A stretch of DNA of 64,000 nt from Caulobacterales bacterium (GCA_019510435.1 JAEKKJ010000016.1:124001-188000), one strand, 5' to 3'. Positions 1 to 9,170 are shown, counted from the stretch's first letter. The notes: generated by a model from the letters alone, not told the origin. Translations and numbers: made by a program.

Positions 1-627
1 GGGATGGATGTGCTGGGCGCGGCCGTGGAGACGGCCACCGGCAAGATGCTGCCCCAGGTGGTCTCCGAGCGGGTCACCGCCAAGCTCGGCCTCAGCGACA
101 CCGGCTTCTCGGTCGGCGACCGCGGCCGGCTCGCGGCGCCCTATGCCGACGGCCCGCCACCGGTGCGGATGGGCGACACCCACGTCGTGCCGTTCGCCGA
201 GCTCTCGGGCCTGCGTTTCGCCCCCGACCGCATCTTCGACCAGAGCTCGTTCCCCTCCGGCGGCGCCGGCATGGCCATGAGCGCGCCCGATTTCCTCAAG
301 TTCCTGGAGGCGATCCGCACCGGCGGCGGCCCGCTGGTCAGCCCGGCCACCGCGCGCGAGATGATGACCAACCAGACCGGCGACAAGGCCATCGTCACCA
401 GCGGTCCCGGCTGGGGCTTCGGCTATGGCGGCGCGGTGATGCTGGACCCGGCGGCGGCCGCCTCGGCCCTGCCCGTCGGCGCCTGGATGTGGGGCGGGGT
501 CTACGGCCACAGCTGGTTCGTCGATCCCAAGGGCCAGACCAGCTTCGTGCTGATGACCAACACCTCCACCGAGGGCATGAGCGGTCGGCTGTCGCAGGAA
601 CTGATCGCGGCCGCCGCCACCGCTTGA
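1..627 (+). CDS. Serine beta-lactamase-fold hydrolase, C-terminal part (cut by window edge)
   Basis: The frame is open from base 1, so the gene begins before the window and about 208 residues remain. The segment 'GGAGMAMSAPDFLKFLEA' is the helix typical of the class C beta-lactamase / DD-peptidase-like serine hydrolase family, and 'YGHSWFVDP' followed by 'FVLMTNT' matches the strand and terminal helix that close its active site. The SxxK nucleophile motif lies outside the window, so activity cannot be judged. Relatives include esterases, DD-peptidases and EstB-type enzymes, and the substrate cannot be named. The stop is 63 bases before a peptidase gene on the same strand. Confidence 0.8.
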   Translation, partial: GMDVLGAAVETATGKMLPQVVSERVTAKLGLSDTGFSVGDRGRLAAPYADGPPPVRMGDTHVVPFAELSGLRFAPDRIFDQSSFPSGGAGMAMSAPDFLKFLEAIRTGGGPLVSPATAREMMTNQTGDKAIVTSGPGWGFGYGGAVMLDPAAAASALPVGAWMWGGVYGHSWFVDPKGQTSFVLMTNTSTEGMSGRLSQELIAAAATA

Positions 628-690
628 CGCATCGCGCTTGAAGCCTCCAGGGGCGCGGTGGAATAGTCCGCCGCTTTCGGGGAGAGGCTC

Positions 691-2124
691 ATGTCCAAGT
701 TCACCGCGGCGCTGGCCGTGTCTTTGGCCGCCGCATCGCTGGCCACCGCCGCCCGCGCGCAGGCGCCCAAGACCGCGCCCGACACCGGCGAGGCGGGCTT
801 CCGCGCCCTCTACAAGGAGCTGGTGGAGACCAATACGACCTTCTCGGCCGGCAACTGCACGACCGCCGCCGAACAGGTCGCCGCCCGCCTCAAGGCCGCC
901 GGATTCGCCGACAGCGACCTGACGCTGTTCACCCCGCCCGACCATCCGAAGGACGGCGGCCTGGTTGCTGTCTATGCGGGCAAGGACCCCAAGGCCAAGG
1001 CGGTCCTGCTGCTGGCCCACATCGACGTCGTGGAGGCCAAGCGCGAGGACTGGGTGCGCGACCCCTTCAAGCTGGTGGAGGAGGACGGCTATTTCTACGC
1101 CCGCGGCTCGTCCGACGACAAAGCCCAGGCCGCCATCTGGGCCGACCTGCTGATCCGCCTGAAGAAGGAAGGCTACAAGCCACGCCGCACGATCAAGATG
1201 GCGCTGACCTGCGGCGAGGAAGGCGGCGGCCAGGTCAACGGCGCCATGTGGCTGTCGCAGAACAAGAAGGACCTGATCGACGCCGGGATCGCCCTCAACG
1301 AAGGCGCGGGCGGCGAGCTGGACGCCGCGGGCAAGCCGGTCTCCCACACCATCCTGGCGGCCGAGAAGACTTCGCAGGGCTATCGCCTCGAGGTGACCAA
1401 CCCCGGCGGACACTCCTCGCGCCCGGTCCCCGACAACGCCATCTACCGCCTCGCCCACGCCCTCACCGCCATCGAGGGCTATGAGTTCCCGGTCCAGCTG
1501 AACGACGCCAACAAGGGCTACTTCAGCGCCATGTCCAAGATCGTGGGCGGCGAGACCGGCGCGGCCATGGCCGCCATCCTCGCCAACCCGCAGGACAAGG
1601 CGGCTGACGCCCTGCTCAGCAAGGACCCCAACTACCACGCCACCCTGCGCTCCACCTGCGTCGCCACTATGCTCGACGCCGGCCATGCGCCCAACGCCCT
1701 GCCCCAGCGGGCGCGCGCCACGATCAACTGCCGCATCTTTCCCGGGACCAGCCCCGAGGCGGTGCGCGGGACTCTGGAGAAGCTGGTCAATGACCCCAAG
1801 GTGGCGGTCACCATGAACGACGTGCGCCACGCTCCGGTCTCCCCGACGCCGCCGCTCTCCAAGGCCGTGCTGGATCCGATCCAGAAGGTCTCCCAGGCCA
1901 TGTGGCCCGGCGTGCCGGTCGTGCCGATCCTGCAGGCGGGCGCGACGGACGCGGTGTTCACCAACGCCGTCGGCATCCCGACCTACGGTGTCTCCGGCAT
2001 CTTCTACGACCCCGATCTCGGCCACATCCACGGCCTCAACGAGCGCGTGCGCGTGAAGTCGGTGCTGGAGGGTCGCGAGTTCAGCTACACGCTGATCAAG
2101 CTCTACGCCGACGCCAAGGACTGA
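691..2124 (+). CDS. Secreted M20-family zinc peptidase / deacylase
   Basis: This 477-residue protein has a signal peptide of about 24 residues ending 'AARAQA', so it should act in the periplasm. The M20 metal centre is readable: 'AHIDVV' (H110, D112), 'SSDDK' near 142, the Glu pair in 'CGEEGGG' (176-177), and a late His in 'GHIHGLNERV'. 'GGHSSRP' marks the inserted dimerisation domain. Members hydrolyse dipeptides or N-acyl amino acids with two zinc ions; the substrate here is unknown. The start is an ATG behind GGGGAGAGG. The next gene begins 6 bases after the stop, suggesting co-transcription. Confidence 0.9.
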   Translation: MSKFTAALAVSLAAASLATAARAQAPKTAPDTGEAGFRALYKELVETNTTFSAGNCTTAAEQVAARLKAAGFADSDLTLFTPPDHPKDGGLVAVYAGKDPKAKAVLLLAHIDVVEAKREDWVRDPFKLVEEDGYFYARGSSDDKAQAAIWADLLIRLKKEGYKPRRTIKMALTCGEEGGGQVNGAMWLSQNKKDLIDAGIALNEGAGGELDAAGKPVSHTILAAEKTSQGYRLEVTNPGGHSSRPVPDNAIYRLAHALTAIEGYEFPVQLNDANKGYFSAMSKIVGGETGAAMAAILANPQDKAADALLSKDPNYHATLRSTCVATMLDAGHAPNALPQRARATINCRIFPGTSPEAVRGTLEKLVNDPKVAVTMNDVRHAPVSPTPPLSKAVLDPIQKVSQAMWPGVPVVPILQAGATDAVFTNAVGIPTYGVSGIFYDPDLGHIHGLNERVRVKSVLEGREFSYTLIKLYADAKD

Positions 2125-2130
2125 GGCGCC

Positions 2131-2583
2131 TTGCGGATCTGGATCGCGGCTGCGCGTGACGCAGGGTTGGGGACCGGCGGCTGGGCCGTGGTGCGGGACG
2201 GCGCCGAGCCTGCGGGCTGGGCCGGCGGAGAGCGGCGCACCACCCGGCCGCGGATGGCCCTGGCGGCCTTCGTGGCGGCGTTGAAGGACGTCGCCTCGGG
2301 GGAGGCGCTCAGCGTCGTAGCGCCCGAGGCCGACGCGCGGGTGCTGCACGCCCTCCTGAAGCCGCCGGCGACGCCGCCGCTGGACGACCTCGACCTGCGC
2401 GCGCTCCTGGCCAAGGCGCTGGCCGGCCGAACGTGGAAGCTGGCGGTGGGCGATCCGGCCGGGGCCACCCCGGTCGCCTTCGCCGCGGCCTGGGCCGACC
2501 TCGCCCGCGACAAGGCCCGCTCCGGCGGCGCCTTCGCCGCCACGATCCCCAAGGCCAACCTGGCGAAGGTGAAGGGGCTCTGA
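2131..2583 (+). CDS. RNase HI-like protein lacking the catalytic site
   Basis: This 150-residue protein uses a TTG start just after the peptidase stop. By eye it aligns along its length with the RNase HI encoded 1.5 kb away: 'GTGGWAVV' matches 'GPGGWGAI', 'GGERRTTRPRMAL' matches '[13 protein letters not shown]', and 'AAAWADLARDK' matches '[10 protein letters not shown]'. The residues that bind magnesium are mostly gone: D5 becomes Ala6, E43 becomes Ala43, and D65 becomes Pro65; only the last Asp (D123) survives. I infer a pseudoenzyme with an RNase H fold that may still bind nucleic acid or protein. The frame is intact and codon use is normal, so it does not look like a decaying pseudogene. 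Confidence 0.65.
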   Translation: MRIWIAAARDAGLGTGGWAVVRDGAEPAGWAGGERRTTRPRMALAAFVAALKDVASGEALSVVAPEADARVLHALLKPPATPPLDDLDLRALLAKALAGRTWKLAVGDPAGATPVAFAAAWADLARDKARSGGAFAATIPKANLAKVKGL

Positions 2584-3071
2584 TCGTCGGACCGCCTTCG
2601 CCGTTCGCCGTCCAGCCGGTCGGCGGCCCGGACGACCTCGCGGCCGTGGCCGGGCTGTTCCGCGCTTATGCCGCCTCGCTGCCCGTCGATCTCGGCTATC
2701 AGGATTTCGCGGCCGAGCTGGCGGCGCTGCCGGGCAAGTATGCCCCGCCTCAGGGCGCGCTGCTGCTCGCGCGGACGCCGGCCGGCGAGGCCCTGGGCTG
2801 CGTCGCCCTGCGGCCGCTGGAGACCGCCGGGGTGTGCGAGATGAAGCGCCTGTTCCTGCGGCCGGCCGCCCGGGGCCTGGGCGTCGGCCGCGGCCTCGCC
2901 GAAGCGATCGTGGCCCAGGCGCGTGCGTTGGGCTATCGCGAGATCCGCCTCGACACCCTGCCCAGCATGACCACCGCCGTGGCCCTCTACGAGGCCCTGG
3001 GCTTTGTCCGCACCGGCGCCTACTACGCCCCGACCCCGCCGGGTACGATCTTCATGGCGCTGGAGCTGTAG
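2580..3071 (+). CDS. GNAT-family N-acetyltransferase
   Basis: About 163 residues. The acetyl-CoA binding motif A is clear in 'RPAARGLGVGRGLAEAIV', followed by 'LDTLPSMTTAVALYEALGF' and 'FMALEL', the usual end of small GNAT enzymes. No ATG, GTG or TTG lies in frame near the natural N terminus. The best start is CTG at 2580, which overlaps the previous stop as CTGA and follows the purine-rich AAGGTGAAGGGG. The track's longer ORF runs back through the upstream gene and gives an arginine-rich shadow N terminus. The acetyl acceptor is not predictable. The call is sure; the start is not. Confidence 0.8.
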   Translation: MIVGPPSPFAVQPVGGPDDLAAVAGLFRAYAASLPVDLGYQDFAAELAALPGKYAPPQGALLLARTPAGEALGCVALRPLETAGVCEMKRLFLRPAARGLGVGRGLAEAIVAQARALGYREIRLDTLPSMTTAVALYEALGFVRTGAYYAPTPPGTIFMALEL

Positions 3072-3089
3072 GCGCGGCCGGGGCGCGGC

Positions 3090-3536
3090 TCAGTGGATGT
3101 CGCTCATCCACACGCGAAGGGCCCGCAGGAACGGCAGGGCCTCGCGGAATTCCTTCTGGGTGAAGCCGTCGCGCAGGCGCTCCACCTTGGGCCGGATCGC
3201 CGCCATGGCGCGGCCATAGGCCTCCCGACCGCCCGGCGTCAGGCTCACCCGCTTCTTGCGCCGGTCGGCGCCGCACACCTCCACGCCAACCAGGCCCGTG
3301 GCCTCCAGCCGCTGCAGCGTGTTGGTGATGGCGCCCGGCGTCATGCGCAGGGCGGTGGCGATGGCGTTCGGCGCAAGGTCCTCGCCGCGCCGGGCGATGA
3401 GGTTCAGCACCTCGTACTGGGGGTAGGTGAGGCCCACCGGCAGCGCGCGGGTGATGGCCATGCGCACATGGTGTTCGATGAGGCTGATCTCGTCGAAGAC
3501 CTGGACCTCCGGGTGTTCCTCGATCACTGCGGCCAT
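3090..3536 (-). CDS. MarR-family transcriptional regulator
   Basis: This 148-residue protein has the MarR winged helix: 'LTYPQYEVLNLIARR', recognition region 'NAIATALRMTPGAITNTLQRLEATGLV', and wing 'DRRKKRVSLTPGG'. MarR proteins are dimers that release DNA when they bind small aromatic or oxidant ligands. A 26-bp perfect palindrome 40 bases upstream of the start is its likely operator, implying autoregulation. No divergent partner is present: the next gene upstream is rnhA on the same strand. Its 3' end converges with the acetyltransferase gene, 18 bases away. Confidence 0.9.
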   Translation of the reverse strand: MAAVIEEHPEVQVFDEISLIEHHVRMAITRALPVGLTYPQYEVLNLIARRGEDLAPNAIATALRMTPGAITNTLQRLEATGLVGVEVCGADRRKKRVSLTPGGREAYGRAMAAIRPKVERLRDGFTQKEFREALPFLRALRVWMSDIH

Positions 3537-3575
3537 GGAGCCTCCCTGCGAATCCCGGCAGGTGAAGCGATATCA

Positions 3576-3601
3576 TTCAATCTTGAACGTTCAAGATTGA
3601 A
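3576..3601. promoter_or_regulatory. Perfect 26-bp palindrome, likely MarR operator
   Basis: The half site TTCAATCTTGAAC is followed directly by its exact reverse complement. The core TTGAACGTTCAA resembles known MarR-family operators. It lies between the rnhA stop and the marR start, in a locally AT-rich patch, where a bound dimer would block the marR promoter. Confidence 0.8.
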
Positions 3602-3603
3602 AT

Positions 3604-4038
3604 TTAGACCGCGCCGTCGCGCGCCTGCACCAGGCCCTTGCGGGCGAGCGCATCGGCCCGCTCGTTGAGCTCGTGTCCGGCGTGCCCCTTCACCCATCGC
3701 CAGCTCACGTCGTGACGCGACCGGGCTTCGTCAAGGCGCCGCCACAGGTCGTCGTTCTTCACGGGCTTGCCGTCGGCGGTGCGCCAGCCGCGGCGCTTCC
3801 AGGAATGGATCCATTCGTGGATGCCCTTCTGGACGTACTGGCTGTCGGTGTGCAGCTCCACCTTGCAGGGCTTCTTGAGCGTTTCCAGCGCCTGGATCGC
3901 GGCCATCAGCTCCATGCGGTTGTTGGTGGTCCCCGGCTCGCCGCCGCAGATTTCCTTCTGTGTCTCCCCGTGGATGAGGATCGCGCCCCAGCCGCCCGGC
4001 CCCGGGTTCCCGGAACACGCGCCGTCGGTGAAGATCAT
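3604..4038 (-). CDS. rnhA: Ribonuclease HI
   Basis: This 144-residue enzyme cleaves the RNA strand of RNA-DNA hybrids. All catalytic residues are present: D5 in 'FTDGACSGN', E43 in 'NNRMEL', D65 in 'HTDSQ', H119 in 'KGHAGH' and D129 in 'ERADALA'. The ATG chosen gives the family's usual length; a GTG one codon upstream is also possible. It begins 11 bases after the thrB stop, so the two are co-transcribed, as in the ispH-thrB-rnhA order of many alphaproteobacteria. The track's longer ORF overlaps thrB and is not real upstream of 4041. Confidence 0.95.
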   Translation of the reverse strand: MIFTDGACSGNPGPGGWGAILIHGETQKEICGGEPGTTNNRMELMAAIQALETLKKPCKVELHTDSQYVQKGIHEWIHSWKRRGWRTADGKPVKNDDLWRRLDEARSRHDVSWRWVKGHAGHELNERADALARKGLVQARDGAV

Positions 4039-4049
4039 CACGTGCGGGA

Positions 4050-5015
4050 TCAAGCCGCCGCCCCGAACAGCACCAGGTCCGGCGAGGCGCGGTGGATGGC
4101 GAGCTTGCGCTCGTATTCCAGCGGGTCCTTGGGCTTCACCAGGGCGCCGGCGGGGGTCGCCCCCCAGTCGTGCAGCCGGGTCAGGAAGAACCGCATCGCC
4201 GCGCCGTGCGCCAGCACCGGCAGCGCCGCGCGCTCCGCGCCGGACAGCGGCCGCACGCTCTCGTAGCCCGCCACCAGCGCCCGGGCCGCGGTGATGTTGA
4301 AGCTGCCGTCGGGCTCGAAGCACCAGGCGTTCAGCGCCACCGCGACGTCGTAGGCCAGGGCGTCCGTGCAGGCGAAGTAGAAGTCGAAGGCGGCCGCGAA
4401 CTTGCCGCCCTGGAAGAAGACGTTGTCCGGGAAATAGTCCGCGTGGATCACGCCCTCCGGGAGGCCCTTTGGCCAGGCCGCCCCCAGGTGGTCGAGGTCC
4501 CGGCCGATCACCGCGGCGAGGCCGGGCTTCAAGGCGTCGGCCTGGGCCTGCAGCCCGGCGAACATCGGCGCCCAGTGCGGCTGCCCCAGGTCGTTCTCCC
4601 GCCGCATGGGAAAGCCGGCGCCGGCCAGGTGCAGCTGCGCCAGGCTCATGCCGGCCTCGCGGCAGTGGGCCACGCCCGGACGGCGCACCGACAGACCGCT
4701 CAGGAAGCTCACCAGGGCGCAGGGCTTGCCGCGCACCCGCTTCAGGATCTCGCCCCGGCGATCGGCGATCGGCGTGGCGCTCGGAAAGCCGTGCTCCCCC
4801 AGCCAGCGCATCAGGCCCAGGAAGAACGGCAGGTCTTCCTCCCGCACCCGCTTTTCATAGACGGTCAGGAAATAGCGCCCGGTCTCGGTCTCGAGCAGGA
4901 AGTTGGAGTTCTCCACGCCCTCGGCGATGCCCTTGAACGACAGCGGCGCGCCCAGGTCGAAGTCGGCCAGGAGGGCGGCCAGCTCGTCGTCGGTGATGTC
5001 GGTGTAGACCGCCAT
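4050..5015 (-). CDS. thrB: Homoserine kinase (ThrB, APH-fold type)
   Basis: A 321-residue cytosolic enzyme that phosphorylates homoserine in threonine synthesis. The N terminus '[22 protein letters not shown]' and the segment '[13 protein letters not shown]' are hallmarks of the alphaproteobacterial ThrB related to aminoglycoside phosphotransferases. The catalytic loop reads '[12 protein letters not shown]', with the metal-binding 'AAFDFYFA' after it. I chose the ATG at 5015 because it gives the family N terminus; the track ORF extends about 84 residues further upstream without homology. It precedes rnhA on the same strand. Confidence 0.93.
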   Translation of the reverse strand: MAVYTDITDDELAALLADFDLGAPLSFKGIAEGVENSNFLLETETGRYFLTVYEKRVREEDLPFFLGLMRWLGEHGFPSATPIADRRGEILKRVRGKPCALVSFLSGLSVRRPGVAHCREAGMSLAQLHLAGAGFPMRRENDLGQPHWAPMFAGLQAQADALKPGLAAVIGRDLDHLGAAWPKGLPEGVIHADYFPDNVFFQGGKFAAAFDFYFACTDALAYDVAVALNAWCFEPDGSFNITAARALVAGYESVRPLSGAERAALPVLAHGAAMRFFLTRLHDWGATPAGALVKPKDPLEYERKLAIHRASPDLVLFGAAA

Positions 5016-5099
5016 GGGCGCCCAGTGCGGTACGTCGGCGAGACGGTCAACCCTCCCGGCGAGTTGTGCTAGAACCGAAAGGCTCTTGGGAGGACTTCC

Positions 5100-5327
5100 A
5101 TGATTGCGCTGAAGGTCGAGAAGGTCGGCGACCGCGTGGCGGTCGTGCTCACGGAGGAGGCCCAGCAGGCGCTGCACCTGAGCGTCGGCGACACCCTGTG
5201 CCTGGAGCCCTCGGGCGACGGCGCCTTCAACGCCCTCACCCGCGAAGGCTGGGTGGACGATCCCCACGCCCGCGGCCGCGCCTTCCTGCGCCGCTACAAC
5301 AAGAGCTTCACCCAGCTGGAGGGGTGA
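5100..5327 (+). CDS. Orphan AbrB/MazE-like DNA-binding protein
   Basis: A 75-residue protein whose first 45 residues resemble the swapped-hairpin AbrB/MazE domain: 'VEKVGDRVAVVLTEEAQQALHLSVGDTLCL'. The acidic tail 'ARGRAFLRRYNKSFTQLEG' resembles the toxin-binding helix of type II antitoxins. No toxin gene lies on either side, so it is an orphan, either a small regulator or a retained antitoxin. The gene sits on the plus strand between thrB and ispH, which are both on the minus strand and normally adjacent. Its start follows the SD-like GGGAGG. Confidence 0.7.
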   Translation: MIALKVEKVGDRVAVVLTEEAQQALHLSVGDTLCLEPSGDGAFNALTREGWVDDPHARGRAFLRRYNKSFTQLEG

Positions 5328-5349
5328 GGCGCCCTTCCAGGCCGATCGC

Positions 5350-6291
5350 CTAAGCCACCGCCCGCGGCAGCTTGAAGGTCACGGTCTCGCGGGCGGCGTC
5401 GGACTCCTCGACGGTCACCTCGAAGCGCTCAGCGAGGCGGGCGATCACGCCCTGCACCAGCACCTCCGGCGCAGAAGCCCCCGCCGTGACGCCGATCGTA
5501 CGCACGCCCGCCACCCAGGCCCAGTCCAGCCCGTCGGCGTCGTCGATCAGGTAGGCCCGCGCTCCGGACCTGCGGCCCACCTCCGCGAGGCGCACGGAGT
5601 TCGAGGAATTGGCGCTGCCCAGCACCAGCAGCACCTCGGCCCGCGCCGCCGCGGCCTTCACCGCGTCCTGGCGATTGGTGGTGGCGTAGCAGATGTCTTC
5701 CTTGTGCGGCGCGGCGATGGCCGGGAACCGCTGGCGCAGGGCGGCCACGATCTCGGCCGTGTCGTCGACCGACAGGGTCGTCTGGGTGACGAAGGCGACG
5801 TTGGCGGGGTCGCGCGGGGCGAAGGCGCGCGCGTCCTCCACCGTCTCGATCAGCGCCACCGCGCCGTCCGGCAGCTGGCCCATGGTGCCCACCACCTCGG
5901 GGTGGCCGGCGTGGCCGATGAGCACGATCTCCCGGCCGGCCTCGAAATGGCGTTGGGCCTCCACGTGCACCTTGGAGACCAGCGGACAGGTGGCGTCCAG
6001 GTAGAGCATCTGGCGTGACTTGGCCTCCGCGGGGACCGACTTCGGCACCCCGTGGGCGGAGAACACCACCGGCCGGTCGGCGGGCGCCTCGGCCAGCTCC
6101 TCCACGAACACCGCCCCCAGCGCCTTCAGCCGGTCGACGACGTGGCGGTTGTGGACGATCTCGTGGCGCACATAGACGGGGGCGCCATACTTGGCGATCG
6201 CCCGCTCGACGATCTGGATCGCCCGGTCCACCCCGGCGCAGAAGCCGCGCGGGCTGGCGAGCAGGACGGTGAGCGGCGGCCGGGACGACAT
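5350..6291 (-). CDS. ispH: 4-hydroxy-3-methylbut-2-enyl diphosphate reductase (IspH/LytB)
   Basis: This 313-residue iron-sulfur enzyme makes the isoprenoid precursors IPP and DMAPP in the last step of the MEP pathway. The three cluster cysteines are visible in '[12 protein letters not shown]', '[11 protein letters not shown]' and '[11 protein letters not shown]', and the substrate loop in '[10 protein letters not shown]'. The ATG at 6291 gives the conserved N terminus '[14 protein letters not shown]'; the track's longer start runs into an intergenic repeat. Gene order suggests it once headed an operon with thrB and rnhA. Confidence 0.95.
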   Translation of the reverse strand: MSSRPPLTVLLASPRGFCAGVDRAIQIVERAIAKYGAPVYVRHEIVHNRHVVDRLKALGAVFVEELAEAPADRPVVFSAHGVPKSVPAEAKSRQMLYLDATCPLVSKVHVEAQRHFEAGREIVLIGHAGHPEVVGTMGQLPDGAVALIETVEDARAFAPRDPANVAFVTQTTLSVDDTAEIVAALRQRFPAIAAPHKEDICYATTNRQDAVKAAAARAEVLLVLGSANSSNSVRLAEVGRRSGARAYLIDDADGLDWAWVAGVRTIGVTAGASAPEVLVQGVIARLAERFEVTVEESDAARETVTFKLPRAVA

Positions 6292-6385
6292 TCGCCGGAA
6301 CCTAAGCGCCCGCAGCCAGAAGGGAACCCGCAAAGCAGCAATAATCTGTGCAGATGCCGCGAAGCGGCGGCGTCCCACTGGAGAA

Positions 6386-6444
6386 CCACGGACCATCACG
6401 GACGGACAGGCCGCGAGTCCGTGCTGGTCCGTGATGGTCCGTGG
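6386..6444. repeat. 18-bp inverted repeat built from GTCCGTGNTG decamers
   Basis: The arms at 6386-6403 (CCACGGACCATCACGGAC) and 6427-6444 are perfect reverse complements around a 23-base loop. The right side holds three tandem ten-base units of form GTCCGTGNTG. The element lies in the 326-base gap between the divergent ispH and the secreted-protein gene, and fills the part of that gap nearest neither promoter. It looks like a dispersed intergenic repeat; no second copy is in the window. The rest of the gap shows no gene. Confidence 0.75.
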
Positions 6445-6617
6445 TGAAAACAGGAAGCCTCCGCCGGCGCGAAGGCTCGTGGGGACCTCCGTCACGGTTC
6501 AGCGGCCACGCGCCGCGTGGTGCAATCGTCGGGCCGCGTTGCGGCCGCATTCCTCAGGCTGTACTAGGCACAAGACCCCGCGACGTCCTCGCGGCCCTTC
6601 CAGTTGGACGCCTTTCC

Positions 6618-7307
6618 ATGCGCCGCCAGATGCTCCTCGCCGCCGCCCTGTTGGCGGCCGTGACCTGCGTTCCCACCTTCTCGCACGCCCAGATCGGCGG
6701 CGGGGGCGGCGGCGCGGACCAGCAGAAGAAGGACGAGGAAGACGCCGCCAAGCGCAAGAAGCGCCAGGAGGAGTGGGGCGACAACCAGGCGCCGCTGCCG
6801 CAGCTGCGCAACGCCGGCCCCTGCCCCTTCGTGAAGACGCTGTACGACGCGGCCCGCTATGTGGAGTTCAAGGACAACCGGGAAGCCTCGGCCAATGTCG
6901 GCTACACCGGCGAGATCCAGGGCGTCTCCGCCGGCTGCCAGTACAAGGACGACCAGCCGATCCAGGTGACCATGCAGGTCCTGTTCGAGCTGGGCCGCGG
7001 GCCGACGTCGGCTGGCCGCGAGAAGACCTTCCGCTACTGGATCGCCGTGACCGACCGCAACAAGATGGTGCTGGCCAAGGAGAGCTTCGACCTGCCGGTG
7101 AAGTTCCCGGAGGGCAAGGACCGGGTCTACCTGACCGAGAACATCGACAAGATCGTGATCCCCCGCGCATCGGTGGCCACGTCGGGCTCGAACTTCGAGG
7201 TGCTTGTGGGCTTCGAGGTGACGCCGCAGATGGCGGAGTTCAACCGCGCCGGTAAGCGCTTCCGCCTCAACGTCGGCCAGACCGCGAGCAACGCGCCGAA
7301 CCCATGA
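6618..7307 (+). CDS. Exported protein of unknown function, upstream of argS
   Basis: This 229-residue protein begins with a signal peptide ending 'TFSHAQ', then a glycine run and a charged Lys/Glu stretch '[19 protein letters not shown]', then a globular region with cysteines in 'GPCPFV' and 'SAGCQY'. I do not recognise a catalytic motif; the pattern suggests a periplasmic beta-rich protein. The ATG at 6618 is the only start giving a signal peptide; the track ORF's extra 59 residues cover the intergenic repeat region. Its stop overlaps the argS start as ATGA, so the two are translationally coupled. Confidence 0.8.
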   Translation: MRRQMLLAAALLAAVTCVPTFSHAQIGGGGGGADQQKKDEEDAAKRKKRQEEWGDNQAPLPQLRNAGPCPFVKTLYDAARYVEFKDNREASANVGYTGEIQGVSAGCQYKDDQPIQVTMQVLFELGRGPTSAGREKTFRYWIAVTDRNKMVLAKESFDLPVKFPEGKDRVYLTENIDKIVIPRASVATSGSNFEVLVGFEVTPQMAEFNRAGKRFRLNVGQTASNAPNP

Positions 7308-9085
7308 GCGATCTGAAACGGGCGCTGGGCGAGGCGGTCGAAGCCGCCTTCGCCGCCGTCGGCGCGCCTCCCGAACTGGGCCGGGTGACGCCCTCGGACC
7401 GGCCTGACCTGGCCGATTTCCAGTCCAACGGCGCCCTGGCCGCCGCCAAGCGCCTGGGCAAGAACCCCCGCGAGATCGCCGCGGCCGTGGTCGAAGCCTT
7501 GGCCGGCGACCCGCGGCTGAGCGCGGTCGAGATCGCCGGGCCGGGGTTCATCAACCTAAAGGTGGCGGATGCGACGCTGGCGAGCCGCGCCGACGAGGTG
7601 GCCGACGATCCGCGGGCGGGCGCCGAGACGGTGGCCCAGCCGCGGCGGGTCATCGTCGACTACGGCGGCCCCAACGTGGCCAAGCCCATGCACGTGGGCC
7701 ACCTGCGCGCCTCGATCATCGGCGAGAGCGTCAAACGCATCTATCGCTTCCGCGGGGACACCGTGGCCGGCGACGCCCACTTCGGCGACTGGGGCTACCA
7801 GATGGGCCTCCTGATCGGCGCGGTCATGGACGAGGACGCCGAGATCGCCGCCGAGGTGGAGGCGCTGAACGCCGCCGGCGGCGTGGACGATCCGATCCCG
7901 GCGGCCTTCGCCAAGGTCACGCTGGCCGACCTCGACCGGCTCTATCCGCTGGCCGCCGCCAAGGGCAAGGAAGACCCCGCCTACCGCGACCGCGCCCGCA
8001 AGCTCACGGCCGACCTGCAGGGCCACAGGGCCGGCTGCTACATCCTGTGGCGGCAGTTCCGGGCGGTGACCCAGGTGGCGCTGGAGCGCGACTTCCACGC
8101 CCTGGGCGTCGACTTCGACTGGTGGAAGGGCGAAAGCGACGTCGACCAGCTGATCGAGCCGATGGTGGCCGAACTCGACGCCAAGGGCCTCCTGGTCGAC
8201 GACCAGGGCGCGCGAATCATCCGGGTGGCGCGCGAGGGCGACAAGCGCGAGTTGCCGCCGCTGCTGGTGGTCTCGTCCGAAGGCTCGGCGATGTACGGCA
8301 CCACCGACCTGGCCACGATCCTGGACCGCAAGCAGGTCTTCGATCCCGACCTTGTCATCTACTGCGTGGACCAGCGCCAGGCGGACCACTTCGAGATCGT
8401 CTTCCGCGCCGCCTACCTCGCCGGCTATGCCCACGAGGGCCAGCTGGAGCACATCGGCTTCGGCACCATGAACGGGACCGACGGCAAGCCCTTCAAGACC
8501 CGCGAAGGCGGGGTCCTGAAGCTGAACGACCTCATCGAGATGGCCCGGGCCAAGGCCCGCGAGCGGCTGCACGAGGCCGGGCTCGGCGAGGACCTGCCCG
8601 AGGCGGAGTTCGAGGACATCGCCGGCAAGGTCGCGGTCGCGGCGCTGAAGTTCGCCGATCTCTCCAACTTCCGCGGCACCTCCTACGTCTTCGATCTGGA
8701 CCGGTTCACCAGCTTCGAGGGCCGCACCGGCCCCTACCTGCTGTACCAGGCCGTCCGGGTGAAGAGCCTGCTGCGCCGGGCCGAGGGCGAAGGCGCGACG
8801 GCCGGCCCCGTGATCGTGGCGGAGAGCGCCGAGCGCGACCTGGTGCTGACCCTGGACGCCTTCGATGCGGCGCTGACCGAGGCCTACGACAAGAAGGCCC
8901 CCAACGCCCTGGCCGAGCACGCCTATCGCCTGAGCCAGGCCTTCTCCAAGTTCTACGCCGCCTGCCCGATCCTGCAGGCCGAGCCGGCGATCCGGGCCTC
9001 GCGCCTCACCCTGGCCGGCGCGACCCTGCGGCAGCTGGAGCTGGCGCTCGACCTGCTGGGCATCAGCGTCCCCGAGCGCATGTAA
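7304..9085 (+). CDS. argS: Arginyl-tRNA synthetase
   Basis: A 593-residue class I aminoacyl-tRNA synthetase that charges tRNA-Arg. The ATP-binding HIGH motif appears as 'HVGHLR' in '[16 protein letters not shown]'. The arginine-type active-site segments '[11 protein letters not shown]' and '[16 protein letters not shown]' follow; ArgRS often lacks a canonical KMSKS. The C terminus is the DALR anticodon domain, '[19 protein letters not shown]'. The start overlaps the upstream stop by four bases (ATGA). Length is normal for alphaproteobacteria. Confidence 0.97.
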   Translation: MSDLKRALGEAVEAAFAAVGAPPELGRVTPSDRPDLADFQSNGALAAAKRLGKNPREIAAAVVEALAGDPRLSAVEIAGPGFINLKVADATLASRADEVADDPRAGAETVAQPRRVIVDYGGPNVAKPMHVGHLRASIIGESVKRIYRFRGDTVAGDAHFGDWGYQMGLLIGAVMDEDAEIAAEVEALNAAGGVDDPIPAAFAKVTLADLDRLYPLAAAKGKEDPAYRDRARKLTADLQGHRAGCYILWRQFRAVTQVALERDFHALGVDFDWWKGESDVDQLIEPMVAELDAKGLLVDDQGARIIRVAREGDKRELPPLLVVSSEGSAMYGTTDLATILDRKQVFDPDLVIYCVDQRQADHFEIVFRAAYLAGYAHEGQLEHIGFGTMNGTDGKPFKTREGGVLKLNDLIEMARAKARERLHEAGLGEDLPEAEFEDIAGKVAVAALKFADLSNFRGTSYVFDLDRFTSFEGRTGPYLLYQAVRVKSLLRRAEGEGATAGPVIVAESAERDLVLTLDAFDAALTEAYDKKAPNALAEHAYRLSQAFSKFYAACPILQAEPAIRASRLTLAGATLRQLELALDLLGISVPERM

Positions 9086-9170
9086 GGCGGGCCAAGCTTA
9101 GCCCTAGGTCAGCCGCGGTTCATTCGCCTCGCGCCAGGCTCCCGTTCGTCGGGGTTTGCGGAGGTAGCGT

